A DNA stretch of 64,000 bases, taken from assembly GCA_963789355.1 (NCBI GenBank), contig CAWBKK010000003.1, forward strand, positions 62,001 through 126,000. Direction: 5' to 3'. The position numbers and the translations under genes were made by a program. Below, one piece after another: positions 47,344 through 55,917 of the stretch; the stretch's first letter is position 1; every line of letters begins with the position of its first letter. This stretch comes from Gaiellasilicea sp963789355. Lineage in GTDB: Bacteria; Actinomycetota; Thermoleophilia; Gaiellales; Gaiellaceae. The notes beneath the pieces are model-generated. The model was not told the origin of the DNA, did not search any database, and saw only the letters and a list, made by a program, of their open reading frames with translations.

Positions 47344-47505
47344 TCAGACGAGCTTGGGAGCGGAGTTGCCCTTCACCGGCTTGGGAGCGCTCGGGACCTG
47401 CCCCTGCAGATCCCGAGCCTGCGCGGCCAGCTCGGCCACGAGCCGCTCCTCCTCGCGGCGTGCGTAGAGCGCCGCGAAGTGCGGGTCGATCCAGTTAGAG
47501 GACAC
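47344..47505 (-). CDS. Possible 53-residue protein, function unknown
   Basis: GTG at 47505 overlaps the end of the DUF1579-like gene by 11 bases and opens a frame reading SSNWIDPHFAALYARREEERLVAELAAQARDLQGQ and ending NSAPKLV. The centre is a likely amphipathic helix. No domain is recognised. Support comes only from tight coupling to the upstream gene, a normal-looking acidic/helical composition and absence of another gene here. It could equally be a chance frame. Confidence 0.35.
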   Translation of the reverse strand: MSSNWIDPHFAALYARREEERLVAELAAQARDLQGQVPSAPKPVKGNSAPKLV

Positions 47506-47950
47506 GGCAGTAGCCGATCTCCCAGAGGGGAGTCCACGTCTCGCCGCCGTCGTCGGAGCGCCCGTACGACCAGTCGAACCCGCTCGGCTCGATCTGCTCC
47601 CAGCGCATCCGGAACAGCGCACCGTCGGCGACGCGGCGCAGCTCCATCGCACCGTCCGCGAAGTGCCCCGCGAAGTCGAGGTAGTTCCCCTCGCTGTCGA
47701 CCCAGGTCTGCCGCCAGCACTGCGCCTTGCGGTCGTAGACCGAGTAGCTGAGCCCCTGGTAGTCGAGGCTCGGCCGGCCGTCGAAGTTCTCGACGAGCAC
47801 CATCCCGCCGAGATCGGCGTAGACGGAGTTCGTCCCGACGTGCTCGAGCCCGTCCGCGCGCCAGGCGCAGTCCCACTCCCCCAGCCAGAAGTCGAACTGC
47901 CGCGCCGCGTCGAGCTCGATCGTCAACGGCTCGGCATGGGCGACGCTCAT
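47495..47950 (-). CDS. DUF1579-like protein
   Basis: 151 residues with repeated aromatic-rich strands: FDFWLGEWDCAWR (near 19), GGMVLVENFDGRPSLDYQGLSYSVYD, CWRQTWVDSEGNYLDFAGHF and SDDGGETWTPLWEIGY. These are the marks of the DUF1579-type lipocalin-like fold. The protein has no signal peptide and should be cytoplasmic. The function of the family is unknown. ATG at 47950. It shares an overlapping end with the small ORF downstream. Upstream, 102 bases separate it from the divergent HExxH protein gene. Confidence 0.8.
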   Translation of the reverse strand: MSVAHAEPLTIELDAARQFDFWLGEWDCAWRADGLEHVGTNSVYADLGGMVLVENFDGRPSLDYQGLSYSVYDRKAQCWRQTWVDSEGNYLDFAGHFADGAMELRRVADGALFRMRWEQIEPSGFDWSYGRSDDGGETWTPLWEIGYCRVL

Positions 47951-48052
47951 GTGTACTGGAACGCCGACGTTAGGAAGAGGTTAGGGGATTAATCGAAGCG
48001 CAACGTTTCCGCAACGGGCCGTACCCGAACGGTCGGCGGATACCGTCTCGGG

Positions 48053-48952
48053 ATGGAGCGGCGCCTACGGATCGCGGCGGTCGCGCTCGTGCTCGCATGG
48101 TTCTTCGTCCCGGTGCTGCGGCGCTCGATCCCGGCCTGGCTGCCCTTTCTCGCCTTCGCGGCCCTGGAGGCGCAGTTCCTCCTCGCCGGGCTGCGCGAGC
48201 GGGGAGCGCCCCGCCGCCCGCGTGGCCGGGCGCCGCAGGAGACGGACGTGGAGGAGCTCGGCGGGCCGGAGTGGCTCGAGCCGGTCCTGTTCGAGGCCGA
48301 GAACCATCAGGTCTGGGTGCCGGCCGACGTCGAGCGCGGGCCGCGAGTCGTGCGGCCGCGGCGGCGACTGCTCCCCCGGCTCGAAGGCGTCCTCGTGCTC
48401 GCCGGGCTGGCGCTGCTGCTCGTGCTCCTGCCCGAGGGCGGCTGGCACGGCCTCGACGACGCGGAGCAAGCACGGACCGAAGCGCGGCTCTCCGCCGAGG
48501 CCGCGCGGATCGCCGGCCATCCGGCGCGGATCCGCTGCGACGGCCAGGGCGAGGCGGTCGGGATCGTCCAGCACGCCGACGGCGTCGCCGAGGTCGGCGG
48601 CACGAACGCCTTCCTGACCCCGGAGATCTGCTTCCGGCTCTACCGGCTCGCGTTCAAGGACGACGAGGGCGCGTTCAGCCAGACCGCCCGGGCGATCGCC
48701 GTCCTCGCCCACGAGTCCTGGCATCTCCGCGGCGAGAGCGACGAGGGCGTCACCAACTGCTACGCCTTCCAGAGCGGGGTCGAGCTGGGTCGCCGCCTCG
48801 GGCTCCCGGACGGCACGGCGGCGCGGATGATGCGCCAGCAGCTCGCCGAGAACCCGATCCAGGCGAAGTCAGCGCCGGCGTACCTCGTCCCCGGGGAGTG
48901 CCGGAACGGGGGTCGGTTCGATCTCGCTCCGGCCGTGACCCGGTTCCCGTGA
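48053..48952 (+). CDS. Uncharacterised membrane protein with HExxH metalloprotease-like motif
   Basis: 299 residues. Two N-terminal hydrophobic segments (IAAVALVLAWFFVPVL and WLPFLAFAALEAQFLLAGL), a charged linker, then another helix (LEGVLVLAGLALLLVLLP, near 110-127) lead into a soluble domain. That domain contains AVLAHESWHLRGESDEGVTNCYAFQ (near 217-241). HESWH is a zinc-binding HExxH pattern and the following acidic residues could supply the third ligand. Paired cysteines (RCDGQG, EICFRL, TNCYAF, GECRNG) may form disulfides if the domain is outside the cell. No named family is recognised. The last 84 bases overlap the convergent membrane-protein gene. Confidence 0.75.
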   Translation: MERRLRIAAVALVLAWFFVPVLRRSIPAWLPFLAFAALEAQFLLAGLRERGAPRRPRGRAPQETDVEELGGPEWLEPVLFEAENHQVWVPADVERGPRVVRPRRRLLPRLEGVLVLAGLALLLVLLPEGGWHGLDDAEQARTEARLSAEAARIAGHPARIRCDGQGEAVGIVQHADGVAEVGGTNAFLTPEICFRLYRLAFKDDEGAFSQTARAIAVLAHESWHLRGESDEGVTNCYAFQSGVELGRRLGLPDGTAARMMRQQLAENPIQAKSAPAYLVPGECRNGGRFDLAPAVTRFP

Positions 48953-49885
48953 GCGGCGCAGGAGGAGCACGCCAACGAGCAGCAGCGCGGCCTCGACGAT
49001 CGTGATCGCGAGCCGGTTGATCACGGTCGCGCCGAGCGCGACGGCCTCGCCGACGACGGCGAGCAGGAGGCCGTACATCGACGCCTCACGGACGCCGAGC
49101 CCCGAGGGGGCGAAGATCGCGAGCACGGCGACGATCGCGCCGACGGCGCTCGTGCCGCCGAGGAACGGGATCGAGGAGAGATCCGGGTCTCCGCCCACGG
49201 CCCGGAGCATGAAGAACAGCGCCGCGCCGCCGAGCGGCCAGGTCAGGGCGTAGAAGCCGAGCAGCTCGAACGAGGTTCGCGCCGGCAGGGGCGTCACCTC
49301 GCTCGCGCCGAAGGGGCGCAACAGCCGGCGCGCGACCGACGCGAAGATGGGCGGGTAGAGGAGGATCGCGACCAGGACGCCGAAGGCGCCAAGGGGCAGC
49401 AGCGGCACGTCGGCGCCGCCGATGATCACGAGGCCGACGAGGAAGACGCCGACGCCCGCGACCGCCGAGAGCCCGGCCTCGAGCAGGATCGACGCGAGCA
49501 CGACCGGCGTCTCCTTCACCCCGAACCGGCGCAGTGCGACCACGCGCGCCGTCGGCGTCCAGACGCCACCGGGCACGTACTTCGCCAGCATCGAGAGCAT
49601 CTCGGCCTGGAGCGCGACGCGATACGGAATCCGGATCCCGTACGCCGCGAGGATCCGGAGCCAGCCGAGCACGAAGACGAGGTAGTAGGCGGCGACGATC
49701 GCGACCGCGAGCGCCAGGTCGCTGACATCTGCGCTGCGCAGTCGCGGGGCGGCGTCCGCCCAGACGTCGCGGAGCGCCCAGCCGAGCGCGCCGAGCAGGA
49801 CCGCCAGGCCGATCAGCTCGAGCGTGACGTAGACGCGCTTGTCGCGGAGTTGGCGTCGCAGCCAGGTCAGGATCTTCCGGAGCAC
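48869..49885 (-). CDS. UPF0104 / lysylphosphatidylglycerol-synthase-type membrane protein
   Basis: 338 residues with about eight membrane helices and the family marks YYLVFVLGWLRILAAYGIRIPYRVALQAEMLSMLAKYVPGGVWTPTARVVALRRFGV (near 67-122), FLGGTSAVGAIVAVLAIFAPSGLGVREASM, and a late helical pair. This is the integral-membrane flippase-like half of MprF-type proteins. The soluble aminoacyl-transfer domain is absent, as in many UPF0104 members, so lipid or glycolipid transport is more likely than lysine transfer. The C-terminal 28 residues (RRSREPGHGRSEIEP...) overlap the HExxH gene on the other strand. It starts 9 bases after the nuclease-helicase gene. Confidence 0.85.
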   Translation of the reverse strand: MLRKILTWLRRQLRDKRVYVTLELIGLAVLLGALGWALRDVWADAAPRLRSADVSDLALAVAIVAAYYLVFVLGWLRILAAYGIRIPYRVALQAEMLSMLAKYVPGGVWTPTARVVALRRFGVKETPVVLASILLEAGLSAVAGVGVFLVGLVIIGGADVPLLPLGAFGVLVAILLYPPIFASVARRLLRPFGASEVTPLPARTSFELLGFYALTWPLGGAALFFMLRAVGGDPDLSSIPFLGGTSAVGAIVAVLAIFAPSGLGVREASMYGLLLAVVGEAVALGATVINRLAITIVEAALLLVGVLLLRRSREPGHGRSEIEPTPVPALPGDEVRRR

Positions 49886-49894
49886 ACCTTCAGC

Positions 49895-52800
49895 CTACGC
49901 GCCGCCCACCTGCTCCTCCGCGATCTCGACGAAGCGGCAGAGCGCGTTTGCCAGCCGCATCTGCGGGATCGAGCGCGCGTTTACCTCGAGCAGCCTCGGG
50001 CTCGCGACGAGGTAGGCCAGACAGCGCGCCCGCGAGATCGCCACGTTCAGCCTGTTCCGCGACAGCAGGAACTCGAGGCCGCGCGGGACGTCCTCCCCGC
50101 TCGAGCTCGCGAGCGAGTAGATCACGACGTCCGCCTCCTGCCCCTGGAACTTGTCGACGGTGCCGACGCGCACGCCCGGGAGCGCCTCCTTGAGCGCGTT
50201 CACCTGCGCGTTGTAGGCGGCGACGACCATCACGTCGTCGACGCCCGCGGCCCGCAGCCGCTCGACCTCGGCACGCACGACCGCGACCTCCTCCGGCGAG
50301 TCCTGCCGGTGTCCCTCGTGTTCGACCGCGAGGTAGCGCAGCCCCGTCCCGAACGGCGTCGTCCGCTCGGCGGTGACCGGCGCGGGCGCGAGCCGCCCCT
50401 CGTAGAACTCCTCCGAGATGTAGCCGCAGATGTCCGGATGGAGCCGGAACGTGCGCTCGAGGAAGAGGCCGCGCTCGGGCGGGACGGTCGCGTCGTCGCC
50501 GAGCAGGTGCTTCAGCACCGACGCCTCGCTGCCGCCGGGGTGGGTTCCCTGCAGCACCTGGTCGAGCTGCAGCGGATCGCCGACGAGGACGAGGTTGCGC
50601 GCCGCCGTCCCCATCGCAAGGGCGTCCGCGAGCGAGACCTGCCCGGCCTCGTCGACGAAGAGGTAGTCGAGCGTCGCGTCGTGCCGCTCGTTCGAGAAGA
50701 GCCAGGCGGTGCCGGCGGCGAGGTCGCAGTCGACGCAGTCCTCGCCGGAGGTGACGTTCTCGACCTGAGCGCCCTCGTAGAACGACTCCGGGTTGCCGGC
50801 GCTCGCCTTCTTGAGCCCCTTGAAGCCGAGCCCGGTCTCGGCCGCTGCCTCCTCGACCGCGGCGAGCAGGTTGTGGATCGCCTTGTGGCTCGTCGAGGCG
50901 ACGCCGACGCGCTTGCCGCGGGCGATCAGGTCGGCGATCAGGCGCCCCGACGTCCACGTCTTCCCCGAGCCGGGCGGCCCCTGGATCACGAGGTGGCGGC
51001 CGTCGAGCGAGCGGACGAGCTCCTTCATCTCCTCGAGCTCGCCGGTCTGCACCGGCCGGTCGAACGGCTCGCGCCGGAGCACCGACTCGAGCGCGGGATA
51101 GCGGTGGTCGCGGGCGAGCAGCGAGCGGCCGAAGCGGGCGAGCGCGTCCTCCTGATCCCGCGTCCAGTACGGGCCTGCGGGAATCAGGGACTCGGGCAGC
51201 GGCACGTCCGCGAGCGACGGCCCGCGCTTCAGCATCAGCCGGCGCTCGTCGCGGTCGAGCTCGAGGATCTCGCCGGCGCCGTCGCGGGTCGCCGGGTCGA
51301 GCACGTCCTGCCCCTGCCCGAGCTTGTGCTCCTGCGCGGGATAGCTGAGCACGTACGCCTGCGACTTCTTCACCGGCTCGGGCCCGCTGACGAGCTCGAC
51401 CCGGCCGATCGACTCGGCATCCTCGACGAGTTCGTCGGCGGTCATCTCGACCCGGTCGAAGAAGGCCCACCAGACGGGCTTGCGCTCGCGGTCGTGATAG
51501 TCGAGCAGGTGCGCGGCGAGCTCCTCGCCCGCGTCGAGCAGCTGCGCGCGCAGCTCGGCCCGCGCGGCCTTCACCTCCGGGATCGGCTTCGGCTCCTTCG
51601 GCGGCTCCGGCGGCGGGATCGGCCCGGCCAGCGGCTTCAGCTCGAGCAGCCAGTCGCGCAGCAGCCGCGTCGCGATGCAGTCCTCGTGGTTGTACTCGTC
51701 GATCTGGCGCAGGAGCGCGTCGTCGCGCGTCTGCATCCACTGCTCGAAGATGACGATCGAGGTGCCGCCGTCCTTCACCTCCGCCCGGCGCTCGAAGTCG
51801 AGGAACGCCTCCATCTCCTTCAGGCCGTAGCCCCGCCGCGAGGCGCGGAGGCCGTTGCGGACGACCTTGAGCAGGTCGACGAAGACGCCGCGGCGGAGCA
51901 GGTCGTCGAGCTCGGCCTCGCGGGTGCCGTAGCGGCCCATCAGCCGCTTGAGCGCGGTGATCTCGTAGGCGGCGTAGTGGTAGACGTGCAGGTCGGGGTG
52001 CGCGTCGAGGCGCGCGCGGACGAGATCGATGAACTGCTCGAACGCGAGCCGCTCGGTGTCGTGGTCGTGCGCGTGCAGCGGCGTGAACGCGCCGTCGACG
52101 TCGAGGATCCCCCAGAGGTACTCGAGCGAGCCGTCCTTGTCCCAGAACGGGTTGCCCTCGAAGTCGAAGAAGAGGTCGCCGGGCGAGGGATCGGGCAGGA
52201 GCGCGAAGCCGGCGTCGGCTTGAGGCGGGAGCAGCCGGTACGTGTCGTGCCCGGTCTCGCGGGCGTGGAGCTGGAGCTCGGCCTGCTCGCGCAGCTTCGT
52301 CCAGCTGTCCGGGTTGATCCCGGGCGGGGCCGGCTCGGCGGGCGCGCGCCCGAGTTGCGCGAGCGTCGTGATCCCGGCGTCGGCGAGCTTCTCGATCTGC
52401 GTCCGGTAGAGCCCGGCGACGCGGCTGAGGTGGTCGACCGAGTCCCAGTACGCGTCGCAGATCGGCTTGAAGTCGCAGATCGAGCAGTGGTCGACCGGGT
52501 AGGGCTCCGTCGCGGGAGGGTCGGCAACGAACTGCTCGAGCCGCGAGCGGACGCGCCGGTAGTACGCGACGAACTCCTCCGGGCGGAACGACGCCTGTTC
52601 GCCGTTGCCGAGCAAGACGTGGATCTGCTCCGGCTCCCGCCCCTGGATCCGCCCAAGCTGCTCGTTGTAGAAGAGGAGCTGGAGGATGTAGGCGGGCTTC
52701 GCGGAGCGCGCGAGCTTGGTGTCGAGCGCCTCGTAGCTGCCGTCCGCCTGCCGCAGGAGGAAGTCGGCGACGCCGCGCCAGTTGTCGTCGCCGAAGACGC

Positions 52801-53164
52801 CCTGGTAGACGACGTCCGCGCCCGACTCCATCGCCGCGACCGTGCGCGCCTGCGCGGCCTCCCAGTCGCGGTCGTCGAATTCGATCTCGGCGATGGTGTT
52901 GCCGGCCGCGCGGAGCGACTCGAGGTACGCGTGCTCGTGCTCGAGCCCTTTGCGGAAGATCAGCTCCGCCTGCTCGTTCGGGACGTCCGGCCGCTCGACT
53001 TCCCCGCGCGCATGCGCGACCGAGAGCCTCGTCAGGTGCTCGCAGGCGAGGAAGGCCGTGACGTCGGACGGTGACAGCTGGAGACGGTCAGCTGGTGATG
53101 CATCTCTGAAAGGATCAACAGCGACTGCGCCATCGACGCCCGATTGACCTTCCGTTAGGCGCAA
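49895..53164 (-). CDS. TM0106-type RecB-like nuclease fused to a Dna2/Upf1-like SF1 helicase
   Basis: 1,089 residues in three parts. First, a RecB-like PD-(D/E)xK nuclease (about 30-300): GVADFLLRQADGSYEALDTKLA active site, QLLFYNEQLGRIQG, and HCSICDFKPICD, part of a probable Fe-S cluster. Second, an RNase H-like exonuclease-type domain (about 320-520): LFFDFEGNPFWDKDGSLEYLWG, with EYNHEDCIATRLLRDWL near its end. Third, an SF1B helicase: IQGPPGSGKTWTSGRLIADLI, FVDEAGQVSLADA, VGDPLQLDQV, VGTVDKFQGQEADVVIYSL and LNVAISRARCLAYLV. A role in repair or defence is inferred from the family. The start is TTG at 53164; no in-frame ATG or GTG lies before LQLSPSDVTAFLACEHL, so the true start is uncertain. 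Confidence 0.9.
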   Translation of the reverse strand: MRLTEGQSGVDGAVAVDPFRDASPADRLQLSPSDVTAFLACEHLTRLSVAHARGEVERPDVPNEQAELIFRKGLEHEHAYLESLRAAGNTIAEIEFDDRDWEAAQARTVAAMESGADVVYQGVFGDDNWRGVADFLLRQADGSYEALDTKLARSAKPAYILQLLFYNEQLGRIQGREPEQIHVLLGNGEQASFRPEEFVAYYRRVRSRLEQFVADPPATEPYPVDHCSICDFKPICDAYWDSVDHLSRVAGLYRTQIEKLADAGITTLAQLGRAPAEPAPPGINPDSWTKLREQAELQLHARETGHDTYRLLPPQADAGFALLPDPSPGDLFFDFEGNPFWDKDGSLEYLWGILDVDGAFTPLHAHDHDTERLAFEQFIDLVRARLDAHPDLHVYHYAAYEITALKRLMGRYGTREAELDDLLRRGVFVDLLKVVRNGLRASRRGYGLKEMEAFLDFERRAEVKDGGTSIVIFEQWMQTRDDALLRQIDEYNHEDCIATRLLRDWLLELKPLAGPIPPPEPPKEPKPIPEVKAARAELRAQLLDAGEELAAHLLDYHDRERKPVWWAFFDRVEMTADELVEDAESIGRVELVSGPEPVKKSQAYVLSYPAQEHKLGQGQDVLDPATRDGAGEILELDRDERRLMLKRGPSLADVPLPESLIPAGPYWTRDQEDALARFGRSLLARDHRYPALESVLRREPFDRPVQTGELEEMKELVRSLDGRHLVIQGPPGSGKTWTSGRLIADLIARGKRVGVASTSHKAIHNLLAAVEEAAAETGLGFKGLKKASAGNPESFYEGAQVENVTSGEDCVDCDLAAGTAWLFSNERHDATLDYLFVDEAGQVSLADALAMGTAARNLVLVGDPLQLDQVLQGTHPGGSEASVLKHLLGDDATVPPERGLFLERTFRLHPDICGYISEEFYEGRLAPAPVTAERTTPFGTGLRYLAVEHEGHRQDSPEEVAVVRAEVERLRAAGVDDVMVVAAYNAQVNALKEALPGVRVGTVDKFQGQEADVVIYSLASSSGEDVPRGLEFLLSRNRLNVAISRARCLAYLVASPRLLEVNARSIPQMRLANALCRFVEIAEEQVGGA

Positions 53165-53191
53165 CGGCTAGCTGAGGTATGGACGCTCAGA

Positions 53192-53899
53192 TTGGTCGAG
53201 TCAGTGCTCGACATTGAGCCGTGTGGAGGCAACGCGGCGGCTCCGCATCTTGCTCAGGCGAACGGGCTGTGCTCTCGACGGAGTGCTGTCCAGGACGGCG
53301 TTGAGCGATCTGCGACGAACTCGAGCGCTGAGCTCTCTGCCGGGCTGCACCTCGTCGCGTGCGTCTCTCGACCTGATCGGCACGGCATCGTTCTCGAACG
53401 CCATGGGGTTCCGTTGATCGTCGAGAAGATCGCGGATGAATGCGTAAGCGCCACCTTCCTCATAGACGTTGCTGCGGACGAGGTAGGCGTAACCCATTCC
53501 ACCAGGATCGAGTCGAGCGACCACGGCCATCTCGGGCAGCTCCTGACGTATGCAGCGGGTACGGATGCGGGCACGATCGTCTGGGTCACGAAGGGGTTTC
53601 GGGACGAGCATCGTGTCGCGCTTGACTGGCTGAACGAGCACACAGGTGAAGGAATCAGGTTCTTCGGGCTGGTCGTGCGGGCTGTGCGGATCGGCAGCTC
53701 GCTGCCTGCGCCGATGCTTGACGTCGTCGTCCAACCGAACGACTGGCAGAAGACCGTCCGGCGCGTGGCGACGCCGCCGGAGTCCGAGGAGACCGAGGCT
53801 TTCAGGTCCTTCTGGGATCCTCTCCGGGACCGCCTGCTGGAGGAGGATCGGGGCCTACTCCGGGGGCGAGCGAAGCCGAAGTCGATCTGGCTGACCTGA
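53192..53899 (+). CDS. DUF4268-like protein with degraded N-terminal part
   Basis: Residues from about 110 onward match the DUF4268-type pattern: SSDHGHLGQLLTYAAGTDAGTIVWVTKGFRDEHRVALDWLNEHTGEGIRFFGL, then VRIGSSLPAPMLDVVVQPNDWQKTVRR. In complete relatives the preceding segment carries a nuclease-like D...IEN-x-Q signature. Here the equivalent position reads VGVTHSTRIES, and the first roughly 75 residues look unrelated. The gene is therefore probably an N-terminally decayed remnant, and the given start is only the longest frame. Composition is less GC-rich than its surroundings. Related proteins are often found near restriction or other defence genes. Confidence 0.6.
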   Translation: MVESVLDIEPCGGNAAAPHLAQANGLCSRRSAVQDGVERSATNSSAELSAGLHLVACVSRPDRHGIVLERHGVPLIVEKIADECVSATFLIDVAADEVGVTHSTRIESSDHGHLGQLLTYAAGTDAGTIVWVTKGFRDEHRVALDWLNEHTGEGIRFFGLVVRAVRIGSSLPAPMLDVVVQPNDWQKTVRRVATPPESEETEAFRSFWDPLRDRLLEEDRGLLRGRAKPKSIWLT

Positions 53900-54471
53900 C
53901 GACTGAACTCCGTCCCACGCGGACGAGTGAACGACATCGCCGGAGAGATGCCTCGTCTCCGCAGAGCTGATGGGCATGACAGCTTCACGTCAACCGATCC
54001 CCCGACGGACGTACATCGCGGAGAGATCGGCGTCCGCAGAGCTCCGGCGTCCGACCGTCACCCTCGACATCGCACCGGCGACCGTCAGCGGAATCTCGCG
54101 CTGCGGGTTGGTGAGCTCCAGCGTCATCGCGCGGTGAGTCGAACCGGAGCCGGGTGAACTCGACTTCCTCGAGGGCAACATTAGGTGAAGACTCGCCCGA
54201 CGCCACCCGTGGCCGGGAAAGCTGCTCACCCAGGCCCCGGCACGAGGAAGCCCGTACCTGGTTCTACGAGAACATGCGCGGGCTCCGGCGCGGGCTCGAG
54301 GCGGTCGCACCGCTTATCTCGCCCTCGTATCTGACGGCAATGCAGTCGAATCGATGGGAGCTCCAGCCCCCTGACCTGACGGCTCCGCCTAGGGCAAGAG
54401 GCGACGTCGGCGCGTCCGAGCGTGCGGCCCAAGCATCCGCGCCGAGCCCGTCAAAAGGTGGACGCACGAGG
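53900..54471. other. About 570 bases without a recognisable gene in the accessory region
   Basis: Several short frames exist on both strands, but none resembles a known protein. The most protein-like is a minus-strand reading with VALEEVEFTRLRFDSPR, which could continue after a one-base shift into MTLELTNPQREIPLTVAG and end near 53990. A plus-strand frame contains RTWFYENMRGLRRGLEAV. No inverted terminal repeats, transposase fragments, tRNA or CRISPR-type direct repeats were seen. Probably decayed sequence between defence-gene remnants. Confidence 0.5.
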
Positions 54472-55270
54472 TCAGGCGGCTGCGATCGGCGTCGCTGACA
54501 CGATCTCCTCGATCAGCCCCGGCACCTCGTTGATCGCGTGCGAAATCCGGTATCGCCACTCGCCCAACGAGCCTTCCGCATTCACGGCCCGCACCCAGCG
54601 CTCGGCAGCCTGCGTCTCTCACGTCCTCGAGCGGGTCGTGACCCTTGGTTTCGAGCACGAGCCGTACGCCGTTGTCCAGCCGCACGATGAAGTCCGGGAT
54701 GTAGTTGTGAAGTTGGCCGTTGTGCAGGTACGGATCGAGAAGCCGAGGCCCTGGTTCTTCACAAACGCCGCCACGCGCGGGTGCAGGTCGAGGTGGTATG
54801 CCGCCGACTGCTCCCACTTCGAGTCCTGGACAACGTAGTTCAGGTGCGAGCGCTGGACGTCGCGAACCTTCTTCGACGTCCAGAAGTCGACCTCCGCGGT
54901 CGAGCCGGCGCGACGATCGCCTGACTCGTATCGCGGGATCTCAGGCGCCTCGCCGTCTGCGATGTCCGGGTGGAACTCCTCCTTCAAGCGCTCAATCGCG
55001 AAGCCCCAGTACGGCGCCATGAAGACATCGATCCGCTTCGCGTCGGACGCGACGACCACCTTTTCCCGAACGAAGCGCTTCACGATCGCCAGAAGCTGGG
55101 CGAAGAGGACGTGGGCAGGTGCCTCGCACGTTTGCATCCCCGCGTACTCCCGCGTGAACCGCAGCCATCTCGAACTCCTGCTGTTGTACGCGCGTTGCCT
55201 TCCGCCACGCATCGAGGGTAGCTCTCAGCCTTCGCCATGACGACTCCTCATCCCCCGCGATCGCGCCGCA
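54472..55270 (-). pseudogene. C-terminal remnant of a type III-like restriction helicase/endonuclease, multiple frameshifts
   Basis: Joining three frames recovers about 260 residues: LRATLDAWRKATRVQQQEFEMA, then FTREYAGMQTCEAPAHVLFAQLLAIVKRFV, STAEVDFWTSKKVRDVQRSHLNYVVQDSKWEQSAAYHLDLHPRV and GLGFSIPYLHNGQLHNYIPDFIVRLDNGVRLVLETKG. The ending is AERWVRAVNAEGSLGEWRYRISHAINEVPG. This is the C-terminal endonuclease end of large DEAD/DEAH-helicase restriction proteins, with the PDF...LETKG nuclease motif intact in sequence. Indels lie near 55159 (extra), 54732 (missing) and 54609 (extra). The helicase part expected before it is absent, because the Mrr-like gene ends only 31 bases upstream. It is non-functional as it stands. 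Confidence 0.78.
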
Positions 55271-55301
55271 CGTCGTAACAGGCGCTCTAGAAGGCGTGAT
55301 G

Positions 55302-55817
55302 CTAAGCCACGCGGCGTTGTGACCGCGTTTGGTGCTTCGGGCAGAAGACGTTGCCGTCGTATCGGGATGGATGATCGAGGCACCACTTCGTGACTCCCGC
55401 GCTGACGGAGGCACCACAGTCGGCACAGACGGCAAGGTCAATGTTGGGCGGCTCGCCGACGACGAAGTCGCCCAGCTTACGGCGATCCCACAAGTCGATG
55501 CTGTGGACGTCAGCGCACTCCACAGCCTTCTCGGTGAAGAAGCTGTTGGTGACAACGAGTCCTCGGCTGCAGTCATAGCGAGTTCGGCCGTCGAGGAGCT
55601 GGCGGACCGCGGTGATGCCAACGGACGTGGACGAGCGCTTTGCCTGCACCGCCGTTCGCTCGCCGTTCCTTGTCACGACGAGGTCGGCTCCCTTGTCATA
55701 ACCCCCAATGCGCTGAACCTCGTAGCCGAGGAGCTCGAAGAGCTGCGCGAGCGTTTTCTCGAACTCGGGGCCGTCCATCGCATCGATGGCCGCAAAGCGT
55801 GGATCAGGAGAGAGCAC
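55302..55817 (-). CDS. Mrr-like restriction endonuclease with C-terminal zinc-finger-like segment
   Basis: 171 residues. The Mrr_cat/HJR-type PD-(D/E)xK nuclease reads MDGPEFEKTLAQLFELLGYEVQRIGGYDKGADLVVTRNGERTAVQAKR (about 14-61), with Asp and the Q-x-K lysine in place. VGITAVRQLLDGRTRYDCSRGLVVTNSFFTEKAVECADVHSIDLWDRRKL follows. The tail CADCGASVSAGVTKWCLDHPSRYDGNVFCPKH looks like a Cys/His zinc ribbon. Mrr proteins cut modified DNA. The start GTG at 55817 gives a complete domain, and the ATG at the MDGPEFE position is an alternative. It lies beside defence-gene remnants but is itself intact. No methyltransferase partner is present. Confidence 0.85.
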   Translation of the reverse strand: MLSPDPRFAAIDAMDGPEFEKTLAQLFELLGYEVQRIGGYDKGADLVVTRNGERTAVQAKRSSTSVGITAVRQLLDGRTRYDCSRGLVVTNSFFTEKAVECADVHSIDLWDRRKLGDFVVGEPPNIDLAVCADCGASVSAGVTKWCLDHPSRYDGNVFCPKHQTRSQRRVA

Positions 55818-55917
55818 CTCGTAGAACTCGGCAGAGAGGGCCGCGGACTTTAGTGAGCAATGTGCCCGCGTCGATGGAGCGTTCCGTGTTCACGACACTC
55901 TCAGCAAGAATCTCCCG

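Noticed and set aside
47180..47467. 95-codon plus-strand frame upstream of dnaE
   Set aside because: No ribosome-binding site, no recognisable protein, and it crosses the dnaE promoter region and the end of a small minus-strand frame.
43599..47498. Open frame of about 1,300 codons on the plus strand opposite dnaE
   Set aside because: It mirrors dnaE codon positions, has low-complexity RR/LE-rich text without domains, and exists because GC-rich third positions suppress stops on the other strand.
49850..53074. Open frame of about 1,070 codons on the plus strand opposite the nuclease-helicase
   Set aside because: Antisense shadow of a strongly recognisable three-domain protein; no motifs of its own.
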